This document shows, one piece after another, positions 57,591 through 64,000 of a DNA stretch of 64,000 nt. Both the position numbers and the translations under genes were made by a program. The notes below the pieces were generated by a model, which worked only from the letters and a program-made list of their open reading frames with translations, did not search any database and was not told where the DNA came from. Location of the stretch: NCBI RefSeq assembly GCF_900129505.1, contig NZ_LT670818.1, positions 2,232,001 to 2,296,000 of the forward strand, read 5' to 3'. Each line of letters begins with the position of its first letter. Positions within the stretch are counted from its first letter, which is position 1. Source of the DNA: Bradyrhizobium erythrophlei (GTDB lineage: Bacteria > Pseudomonadota > Alphaproteobacteria > Rhizobiales > Xanthobacteraceae).

Positions 57591-58756
57591 TACCAACGGC
57601 TCGAAACTGTGACTCATTAGGGATTCCCAAATCAGGGAAACTCTGACTCGATGCTAGCCTTTGAGAGGAGCGGCATCGATGGGAGCGGCGGTATCGATCA
57701 CCCGACTTGATCTGACGGCTTCGGCGCTTCGCAAGGCGGCGAGCGGAGAGAAGGATAGCGCCGCGGCGCGTCGGATACTCGCGCTTGCGCTGGTGCTCGA
57801 TGGCTCGGACCGCAAAACGGCGGCCGAAACCTGCGGCATGGACCGTCAGACCTTGCGGGACTGGGTGCACCGTTACAACGCCGCGGGACTGGCCGGGCTT
57901 CGCAATCTCAAATCGCCAGGTCCCGGATCAAAACTCACGGTGCGGCAGCAGGCCGAATTGGCCGAGCTTGTCGAGGCCGGCCCCGACCCCGCGGTGCACG
58001 GGGTAGTGCGTTGGCGGCGGGTCGATCTGCGCGACGAATTGCAGCGGCGCTTCGGTGTCACGCTCCACGAGCGTTCGGTCGGGAAGGTTCTAGCCAAGCT
58101 CGGCTACCGCAAACTGTCGGTAAGGCCCCGCCACCCGCAGGCTGACGAAGAAGCCCAGCAGACGTTTAAAAAAACTTCGCCGCGACCGTCAGGGCGCAAA
58201 TTCCCGAGCACGCCAAAGACAAGCCGATCGAAATCTGGTTCCAAGACGAGGCCCGGATCGGCCAGCAGGGCACGCTGACCCGCGTCTGGGCCAAGCGTGG
58301 AACGAGGCCCCGCGCACCGCACGACCAGCGCTACGACTGGGCCTACCTGTTCGGCGCGGCCTGTCCGCAGCGTCGCGTCGCAGCAGGTCTGGTCATGCCG
58401 GCGGCGAACGCCGAGGCCATGTCGCTGCATCTCACAGCGATCTGCCGCAAGGTGGCGGCAGGTAGCCACGCCGCTCTTGTCCTCGATGGCGCCGGCTATC
58501 ACATTGCTGCCGCGCTCACGATCCCCGAAAACGTCACCCTGGTGCGTCTGCCACCCTACGCGCCTGAACTCAATCCGATCGAAAACGTCTGGGAATATCT
58601 GCGCGGCAACAAACTCGCGATCACCGTCTTCGACGACTACGACGACATCGTTGATAAAACCTGCGACGCATGGAACTTCTTTGAACACGATCCAAAGCGC
58701 ATCGCCTCAATCACCACACGAACATGGGCAACAGTCAATAATTAGGGCCGTTGGTA
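57591..58756. mobile_element. IS630-family insertion sequence
   Basis: An approximately 1.16-kb element bounded by TA dinucleotides at 57591-57592 and 58755-58756, the IS630 target duplication. Terminal inverted repeats begin TACCAACGGC at the left and end GCCGTTGGTA at the right (10 bp identical, weaker similarity inward). It carries one transposase gene split by a likely -1 frameshift. Both ends and the DDE residues are present, so it looks intact. Confidence 0.85.
57679..58745 (+). CDS. IS630-family transposase, expressed by -1 frameshift
   Basis: Two frames together give a DDE transposase of about 355 residues. Frame 1 (57679 to about 58172) holds the helix-turn-helix DNA-binding region (AAARRILALALVLDGSDRKTAAETCGMDRQTLRDWVHRYN and winged-helix VSVGKVLAKLGYRKLSVRPRHPQ). 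At TTTAAAAAAAC (58165-58175) a -1 shift enters the frame with WFQDEARIGQQG (D1), ALVLDGAGYH (D2) and YAPELNPIENVWEYLR (E). Without the shift the product ends at 58278. ATG 57679 has GAGGAG eight bases upstream. The A7 run and intact downstream frame argue for programmed slippage, not decay. Confidence 0.88.
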
Positions 58757-58873
58757 TCACTCAAGAATCATCCCGCTCTAGAACGTTTTCAAGCGAAGTG
58801 GAGACCGATCCGCGTTGAGAAAACGCGTTACCCAAGTTCCGTTTCGATTCTATCGGAACGGGGCTCTCGCCGT

Positions 58874-59464
58874 TCACGGCAGATGCAACAGATGCGGCAC
58901 GAAGATGCCGAGCGCGGTGAAGGCGATTCCCGCCAGCATCAACAGGCCGGAGATCCAGGCCAGCGCGATCATGCCGGTGATGATGGTCGCCGACGCCAGC
59001 ACGATGCCGATCTGGAAGGCGGCGGAGGCGAGTTCGAAGTGATGGTACTTCGCCGTGGCGAGGTCGCGCTCTTCCTCGGCATGCTTGGCGCGTTCGGCGA
59101 GTTGCTCGGTGCCTTCGCCGGTGGAAGGCTCGGAGCGATAGCGCGCCGCGGTCTGCTGCCAGTCGTCAATCTGCTTTTGCAGCGCCGCCTTCGCGGCAGC
59201 GTCGCCCATCAGCCCGAGGCTTAACCTCGACTGGTCCGAGGCGGCCTGGACCACGGTGCGGCGGATGCTTTTGGCCTGAAAGAACGCCCACAGGTTCGAG
59301 GCCTCGACGTTCTTGGCGATGGATTCGGTCTGGGCGCCCTTGCCCAAAGTTTCCGACAGCGCCAGGCAGAGCGCGATCACGGCAATCAGCAGCGCGATCT
59401 TCCTGTTCTCGCCGGCGGCTTCCTTGGTGTGCTCCGCCTGCTCCAAAACTTCCTGTGCGCTCAT
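58874..59464 (-). CDS. DUF4337 domain-containing membrane protein
   Basis: A 196-residue protein. A short acidic N-terminus (SAQEVLEQAEHTKEAAGEN) leads to a first helix IALLIAVIALCLALSE (about 22-38). A helical region with NLWAFFQAKSIRRTV, typical of DUF4337, and a coiled-coil stretch (EGTEQLAERAKHAEEERDLATAKYHHFELA) follow. Two more helices close it (IGIVLASATIITGMIALAWISGLLMLAGIAFTALGIFV). Function unknown. ATG 59464 has an AGGGAGG-type SD; the frame upstream to 59518 lacks one. Next to the IS element but with ordinary composition. Confidence 0.88.
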   Translation of the reverse strand: MSAQEVLEQAEHTKEAAGENRKIALLIAVIALCLALSETLGKGAQTESIAKNVEASNLWAFFQAKSIRRTVVQAASDQSRLSLGLMGDAAAKAALQKQIDDWQQTAARYRSEPSTGEGTEQLAERAKHAEEERDLATAKYHHFELASAAFQIGIVLASATIITGMIALAWISGLLMLAGIAFTALGIFVPHLLHLP

Positions 59465-59569
59465 GATTCCCTCCCTGTGGATGCGCCAACGATTGACCGA
59501 ACGGCACCGCCGGCGCAAGGGGCAAGCGGGCGTGACGGTGGCGTGACGGGGATGAAAGCGGGGCGATTT

Positions 59570-60541
59570 TCAGGCGCGGGGATGCGTGGATTTATAGACT
59601 TCCAGCAGCCGCTCGCTGTCGATGCCGGTATAGATCTGCGTGGTCGAGAGCGACGCATGCCCGAGCAGTTCCTGGATCGCGCGCAGGTCGCCGCCCCGGC
59701 TCAACAGGTGCGTCGCGAAGGAATGCCGCAATGCGTGCGGCGTCGCGCTGTCGGGCAGGCCAAGCACACCGCGCAGCCGCTCCATGGTGAGCTGGATGAT
59801 CCGGGGACTGAGCGGCCCGCCGCGGGCGCCGACGAAGACCGGCCCTTCCGGCGGCAGTTGATGCGGGCACATCGCGACATAATCCTGAACCAGCGTCAGC
59901 ACATTCTGCAGCACCGGCACCATGCGGGTCTTGTTGCCCTTGCCGGTCACGACCAGTACGTCGCCGGCACCGGGCAGCGGCACGTCGCGGCGTTTCAAGC
60001 CGAGCGCCTCGGAGATGCGCAGGCCGGAGCCGTACAACAGCGCCATCACGGCGGCGTCGCGTGCCCAGATCCAGGGATCGCGGTCCTCGCCAGCGCGCTC
60101 GTCGGCGTCGGCAAAGCGCTTCGCCGCGACAATCGGAACCGGCTTCGGCAGGCTCTTGCCGACCTTGGGCGCGCGGATCGCCGACAGCGCTCCGACCTTG
60201 CCCCTGCCTTCCCGTTCGAGAAAACGGCCGAACGAGCGCAGTCCCGCCAGCGTCCGCATCAAGGACCGCCCGCCGATGTCATCGGCGCGCCGCATCGCCA
60301 TGAAAGCCCTGACGTCGCTCGTCTCCAGCGCGGCAAAGCGCGAGAGCGTCACGCGCGCGCCCCAATGCCCCGAAAGGAAACCGAGAAATTGGCGGAGGTC
60401 GCGGGTATAGGCTTCCAGCGTCTTCGGCGACAGCCGCCGCTCGCTGCGCAGATGCGCCAGCCAATGCGTCATCTCCAGCGTGATGGTGCCGTCGGCGCAG
60501 TCGAGTTCGATCGGTTGAACCGCGGGAGCTGGCTTTGCCAT
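59570..60541 (-). CDS. xerC: Tyrosine recombinase XerC
   Basis: A 323-residue site-specific recombinase that with XerD resolves chromosome dimers at dif. Core-binding domain: MTHWLAHLRSERRLSPKTLEAYTRDLRQFL. Catalytic residues: Arg in LLYGSGLRISEALGL, Lys in TGKGNKTRMVP, His-x-x-Arg in HALRHSFATHLLSRGGDLR, His in ELLGHASLSTTQIYT and the tyrosine nucleophile in the same segment. ATG 60541 (MAKPAPAVQPIEL); upstream frame to 60598 is unsupported. Divergent from priA, an arrangement common in Rhizobiales. Confidence 0.95.
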   Translation of the reverse strand: MAKPAPAVQPIELDCADGTITLEMTHWLAHLRSERRLSPKTLEAYTRDLRQFLGFLSGHWGARVTLSRFAALETSDVRAFMAMRRADDIGGRSLMRTLAGLRSFGRFLEREGRGKVGALSAIRAPKVGKSLPKPVPIVAAKRFADADERAGEDRDPWIWARDAAVMALLYGSGLRISEALGLKRRDVPLPGAGDVLVVTGKGNKTRMVPVLQNVLTLVQDYVAMCPHQLPPEGPVFVGARGGPLSPRIIQLTMERLRGVLGLPDSATPHALRHSFATHLLSRGGDLRAIQELLGHASLSTTQIYTGIDSERLLEVYKSTHPRA

Positions 60542-60714
60542 TTGGCTGTCTTTCGGGCCGCTGTGCGCGCGCGATGATTCTTGCTTATTATATCGCACCT
60601 GTTTCGTTTACCGTTCGCTAATCTGGCGGCTGGCCGCGCCCGGACTCTGGCCCCGACCCGCCGATGGACGTAAGTTCAGCCCTTCCTCCCGGTTTTTGAG
60701 TCTGATTTTTGAAA

Positions 60715-62925
60715 ATGGACCACACCACGCGCGCCGGCACGTCATCCGCATCGTCGACCGGTGTCGTCGATGTGCTGGTACCGGTCGCGCTCGATCAGAA
60801 CTATTCCTACCGGGTGCCGCGCGGCATGGAACTGAAGCCCGGGGACGTGGTCTGCGTGCCGCTGGGGCCGCGCGAGGTGGTCGCGGTGGTGTGGGCGGAA
60901 AACGCCAATCCCGATCCGCGCCTGCACAACCGGCTCAAGGTTGTCGGCGAAAAGCTCGACGTGCCGCCGCTGAAGGAAGAGCTTCGTTCACTCGTCGATT
61001 GGGTCGCCAATTACACGCTGTCGTCGCGCGGCATGGTGCTGCGCATGTGCTTGCGGATGGGCGAACATCTAGGCCCCGAACGGGTGCGGATGGGCGTGCG
61101 CCTGATCGGCGAGGCGCCCAAGCGCCTGACCCCGGCGCGGCGGCGGCTGATCGATGTGCTGTCCGACGGCCTGCTGCACGGCAAATCCGAAGCCGCTCAT
61201 GAAGCCGGCGTCAGCGCCGGTGTCATCGACGGCCTTGTCGACGAGGGCACGCTGGCGACCGAACCGATGCCGCGCGCGATGGCGCCGCCGGCGCCGGATC
61301 CTTCCTTCGCGACGCCCGACTTTTCCCGCCAGCAGCGCACCGCCGTCGATGCCATGCGCGCGCTGGCGGCCAATGGCAGCTTTCACGTCGCACTGCTCGA
61401 CGGCGTCACCGGCTCGGGCAAGACCGAAGTCTATTTCGAGGCCATTGCCGAAGTGATCCGCCGCGGCAGGCAGTCGCTGATCCTGATGCCGGAGATCGCG
61501 CTGACCGGTCAGTTCCTCGACCGCTTCGCGCAGCGTTTCGGCGTCCGGCCGCTGGAATGGCATTCCGAACTGACGCCACGCAGCCGGCAGCGCAATTGGG
61601 CCGCGATCGCGGCCGGTGAAGCGCCCGTGGTGGTGGGGGCGCGCTCGGCGCTGTTTCTGCCCTATGCCAATCTCGGGCTGATCGTGATCGATGAGGAGCA
61701 TGACCAGGCCTACAAGCAGGACGAAGGCGCGCATTACCATGCCCGCGACATGGCGGTGGTCCGCGCCCATATCGCCAAGATCCCGATCGTGCTGGCCTCC
61801 GCCACGCCGTCGGTCGAGACCGAAGTCAACGCGCGCAAGGGCCGGTACCAGCGTATCGTGCTGCCATCGCGGTTCGGCGGCCAGCACATGCCGCACATCG
61901 AGGCGATCGATCTGCGCCGCGAGCCGCCGTCGCGCGGCCGCTTCATTTCGCCGAGGCTAGCCGGCGAGATCAAAATCGCCATCGAGCGGCGCGAGCAGGC
62001 GCTGTTGTTCCTCAACCGCAGGGGCTATGCGCCCTTGACCCTGTGCCGGGCCTGCGGGCATCGCTTTGCCTGCACAATCTGCGACGCCTGGCTGGTCGAT
62101 CACCGTTTTCGCCAGCGCCTGGTGTGCCATCACTGCGGCTTCTCGATGCCGCGCCCGCATGTCTGCCCGCATTGCCAGGCCGAGGAATCGCTGGTCGCGG
62201 TCGGCCCCGGCGTCGAACGCCTGCAGGAGGAAGCCGCGGCACTGTTTCCGCAAGCCCGCACCATGGTGCTGTCGAGCGACCTGATCACCTCGATCGAAAC
62301 CATGCGCGCCGAGTTGACCGAGATCGCGGAGGGCCGCGTCGATATCATCATCGGCACCCAATTGGTGGCGAAGGGCCATAATTTCCCGAGGCTCAATCTG
62401 GTCGGCGTCGTCGATGCCGATCTGGGCCTGAGCAATGGCGATCCGCGCGCGGCCGAGCGCACCTGGCAATTGCTCAACCAGGTGATCGGACGCGCCGGAC
62501 GCGATCAGGGCAGGGGCGTCGGTTATTTGCAGACCCACCAGCCCGAACATCCCGTGATGAAGGCCCTGGTGGCGTGCGACCGCGAGGCGTTTTATGCCAG
62601 CGAGATCGAGGCCCGCGAGCGCGCCTCCTATCCGCCGTTCGGCCGGCTGGCGAGCCTGATCATTTCCGCCGGCGACCGGCCGACCGCCGAAGGTTTTGCG
62701 CGCAAGCTTGCCGCGATCGCGCCGATCGACGAGCGGATCAAGGTGCTGGGACCCGCCGAAGCCCCGCTCGCGGTGATCAAGGGCCGCTATCGCTTCCGCC
62801 TGCTGGTGAAATCGGCCCGCAATGTCGATCTGTCGGAATATCTGCGCGAATGGCTGGCCGCCGGTCCGAAGACAAAAGGCAATCTCAAGCTTGAGGTCGA
62901 CGTCGATCCGCAGAGCTTTTTGTGA
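60715..62925 (+). CDS. priA: Primosomal replication protein PriA (DNA helicase)
   Basis: A 736-residue 3'-5' helicase that reloads replication forks. N-terminal 3'-DNA-binding domain VLVPVALDQNYSYRVPRGMELKPGDVV. Helicase motifs LLDGVTGSGKTEVYF (Walker A), VVGARSALFLPYANLGLIVIDEEHDQAYKQD (DEEH), ASATPSVET, and FNPRLNLVGVVDAD-type region QLVAKGHNFPRLNLVGV. The zinc-binding insert has paired cysteines LCRACGHRFACTICDAWL...LVCHHCGFSMPRPHVCPHCQ. ATG 60715; a TTG two codons earlier is possible. A terminator follows. Confidence 0.97.
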   Translation: MDHTTRAGTSSASSTGVVDVLVPVALDQNYSYRVPRGMELKPGDVVCVPLGPREVVAVVWAENANPDPRLHNRLKVVGEKLDVPPLKEELRSLVDWVANYTLSSRGMVLRMCLRMGEHLGPERVRMGVRLIGEAPKRLTPARRRLIDVLSDGLLHGKSEAAHEAGVSAGVIDGLVDEGTLATEPMPRAMAPPAPDPSFATPDFSRQQRTAVDAMRALAANGSFHVALLDGVTGSGKTEVYFEAIAEVIRRGRQSLILMPEIALTGQFLDRFAQRFGVRPLEWHSELTPRSRQRNWAAIAAGEAPVVVGARSALFLPYANLGLIVIDEEHDQAYKQDEGAHYHARDMAVVRAHIAKIPIVLASATPSVETEVNARKGRYQRIVLPSRFGGQHMPHIEAIDLRREPPSRGRFISPRLAGEIKIAIERREQALLFLNRRGYAPLTLCRACGHRFACTICDAWLVDHRFRQRLVCHHCGFSMPRPHVCPHCQAEESLVAVGPGVERLQEEAAALFPQARTMVLSSDLITSIETMRAELTEIAEGRVDIIIGTQLVAKGHNFPRLNLVGVVDADLGLSNGDPRAAERTWQLLNQVIGRAGRDQGRGVGYLQTHQPEHPVMKALVACDREAFYASEIEARERASYPPFGRLASLIISAGDRPTAEGFARKLAAIAPIDERIKVLGPAEAPLAVIKGRYRFRLLVKSARNVDLSEYLREWLAAGPKTKGNLKLEVDVDPQSFL

Positions 62926-62964
62926 GTGAGAGGATGATGCCGCAGTGACGGCCGACAAAAAAGC

Positions 62965-62986
62965 CCGCCGTCATTTACGACGGCGG
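62965..62986. terminator. Bidirectional terminator between priA and the RlpA-like gene
   Basis: An 8-bp stem CCGCCGTC / GACGGCGG with a six-base loop. On the plus strand it is followed by ACCCTTTTT, on the minus strand by GCTTTTTTG, so it can end both convergent transcripts; the minus side is stronger. Confidence 0.85.
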
Positions 62987-63075
62987 ACCCTTTTTCGGCG
63001 TGCAGCAAGTCTGCGGCCGTTACGCTACGCAACGCTTACTGGGTTTGATGGATCGAAGAGGCGCGCAAGACGCCG

Positions 63076-63594
63076 TCAGGAGACGACTTCAGCGGTCACC
63101 CGGCCGACGCCGGCGCTGGTCAGGCCGATCGCGCGGGCGGCGCCCGTCGACAGGTCCAATACCCGGCCGCGGACGAATGGGCCGCGGTCATTAACGGTGA
63201 CGACGACGCTGCGGCCGCCATGGGTCACCCGGAGCTTGGTGCCGAACGGCAGTGAGCGGTGGGCGCAGGTCAGGGCGTTCTGATTGAAGTGCTGACCGGA
63301 GGCAGTCTTGCTGCCGGACTCGTTGCCGTAGAAGGACGCCATCCCCGAGAAGCTGCGTCCGCCGCCCGACGACGGAGCGATCGAGGCATTGGCGCCGCGC
63401 CAGGCCAGGCTGCCGGCGCCCCGCGGCGAGTCACTGGCGTGATGGTGATGATGGTAGCCGTCGTGATGATGCCGATGTGATTTGGCAGAAGCCTCGGTGG
63501 CGGTTCCGCCGACCAGGAGAGTTGCGGTGACGAGCGCCAGCGCAGTGCGCGACTGGGTTACCCTTCCCAGTGTCGGGTTTTTGAATGTTACCAT
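63076..63594 (-). CDS. RlpA-family septal ring lytic transglycosylase-like protein
   Basis: A 172-residue exported protein. Signal peptide about residues 1-37 (TALALVTATLLVGGTATEASA|KSH), then a His-rich stretch (HRHHHDGYHHHHHASD). The RlpA double-psi beta-barrel follows: GMASFYGNESGSKTASGQHFNQNALTCAHRSLPFGTKLRVTHGGRSVVVTVNDRGPFVRGRVLDLSTGAARAIGLTSAGVGRVTAEVV, which includes the NDRGPF and D/S motifs of RlpA. No SPOR domain, unlike E. coli RlpA. Probably cleaves or binds denuded peptidoglycan. The His-rich segment may bind metal. Confidence 0.93.
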   Translation of the reverse strand: MVTFKNPTLGRVTQSRTALALVTATLLVGGTATEASAKSHRHHHDGYHHHHHASDSPRGAGSLAWRGANASIAPSSGGGRSFSGMASFYGNESGSKTASGQHFNQNALTCAHRSLPFGTKLRVTHGGRSVVVTVNDRGPFVRGRVLDLSTGAARAIGLTSAGVGRVTAEVVS

Positions 63595-63813
63595 GCATTA
63601 GTCCCTCGGATAGTATTGCCACATGTGTGACTAGTGGAACCCCCGTCCCAATTTGCTTGGTCGCCGTTTGGTGGGCTAATGAGGCATAAAAGGGGCAGTA
63701 AAACCTGTTTGTCTCCCGCTGAAATATCTTGTGACCGAATGCGGTCAATCGTTAATATTTCATAAGTACTGCAGACACATGAAGAATTAATGGTTTATTA
63801 CTTAGAAATACTT
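63595..63813. other. Intergenic region, AT-rich
   Basis: About 220 bp upstream of the RlpA-like gene, notably AT-rich from 63720 to 63815 compared with the rest of the window. It should contain the RlpA-like gene promoter and the 3' end of the next minus-strand gene. No gene seen. Confidence 0.4.
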
Positions 63814-64000
63814 TCAAGAGAAGTCGTCGCCGAAGAAGACGAGATTTCGCCAAGTAATGCGGGCGGTCGGATGAACCCGGCCAAGCCGGCGTTCCCTGCG
63901 TATGGCTCCATGCAGCCATGCATCCGGCGCCGGAACGAATTGCCGCTTGCGATTTCCGCGAAGCGTCAGCGTGATCTGGTCGGGGCCGAAAAACTCGCGG
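63814..64000 (-). CDS. C-terminal end of an unidentified protein (runs off the window)
   Basis: A minus-strand frame open from the right edge to a TGA at 63814-63816. The visible 62 residues include REFFGPDQITLTLRGNRKRQ, FVPAPDAWLHGAIRRERRLG and RVHPTARITWRNLVFFGDDFS. No stops interrupt it and the composition is coding-like, but there is no recognisable motif and no start in view. Family not identified. Confidence 0.6.
   Translation of the reverse strand, partial: REFFGPDQITLTLRGNRKRQFVPAPDAWLHGAIRRERRLGRVHPTARITWRNLVFFGDDFS

Noticed and set aside
57591..58756. IS630 transposase as a decayed pseudogene
   Set aside because: The only disruption is at an A7 slippery run, and both frames are otherwise intact with all catalytic residues, so programmed frameshifting is more likely.

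Overview
The window reads as a high-GC alphaproteobacterial chromosome segment, most likely Bradyrhizobiaceae (Bradyrhizobium/Rhodopseudomonas group). This is inferred from the protein sequences, the ccmABCDG (cycVWZXY) order, the mdh-sucCDAB-lpdA cluster and the many palindromic intergenic repeats typical of these genomes. No rRNA, tRNA or CRISPR was recognised.

Layout. 1-2.5 kb: end of an SDR gene, then an accessory patch with REP hairpins around a REP-associated tyrosine transposase (RAYT), a small membrane protein and a gene-poor stretch. 2.5-6 kb: secreted fasciclin protein, a cytochrome b561-like/molybdopterin oxidoreductase pair, an MFS transporter. 6.2-14.8 kb: leuB, asd, YqhA-type protein, beta carbonic anhydrase, CitE-like lyase, a DUF6455-like protein overlapping a 35-residue membrane microprotein, a glycosyltransferase, leuD, a zincin. 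15-16.7 kb: three small exported proteins, the last Gly/His-rich with a duplicated ribosome-binding site. 16.7-22.7 kb (minus strand): ffh-rpsP-rimM-trmD-rplS, then leuC and a 69-residue protein. 23-30.5 kb: MBL hydrolase, exported GyrI-like/SIMPL pair, dapF-mtaB, RluA synthase, ftsY-yciB. 30.6-33.5 kb (minus): ccmABCDG for cytochrome c maturation. 33.7-44 kb: acnA, DUF1223, DUF2794, GNAT, a BI-1/YbhL-type protein behind a structured leader, a YbbA/YbbP-type ABC system and a divergent SGNH esterase. 44.2-56.8 kb: thpR, zapE, then the TCA cluster mdh-sucC-(DUF1579-like)-sucD-sucA-odhB-(SDR)-lpdA. 56.9-64 kb: membrane protein, IS630-type element with a likely -1 frameshift, DUF4337, xerC, priA, an RlpA-like protein and a partial gene at the right edge.

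How the genes fit together. Most of the window is core metabolism: TCA cycle (acnA, mdh, suc, odh, lpd), leucine synthesis (leuB, leuC, leuD scattered), the aspartate/DAP route (asd, dapF), SRP targeting (ffh, ftsY), ribosome and tRNA maturation (rpsP, rplS, rimM, trmD, mtaB), and cytochrome c biogenesis.

The unusual material lies mainly in the spaces. Palindromic repeats often supply the stop codon of the adjacent gene. Other items are a 32-bp duplication that creates an ATGA-coupled leader ORF, a short ORF ending on a terminator hairpin, and uncharacterised genes embedded in the suc/odh cluster. I see no convincing new defence or biosynthetic system. Starts were refined by eye using Shine-Dalgarno (SD) spacing and family length.
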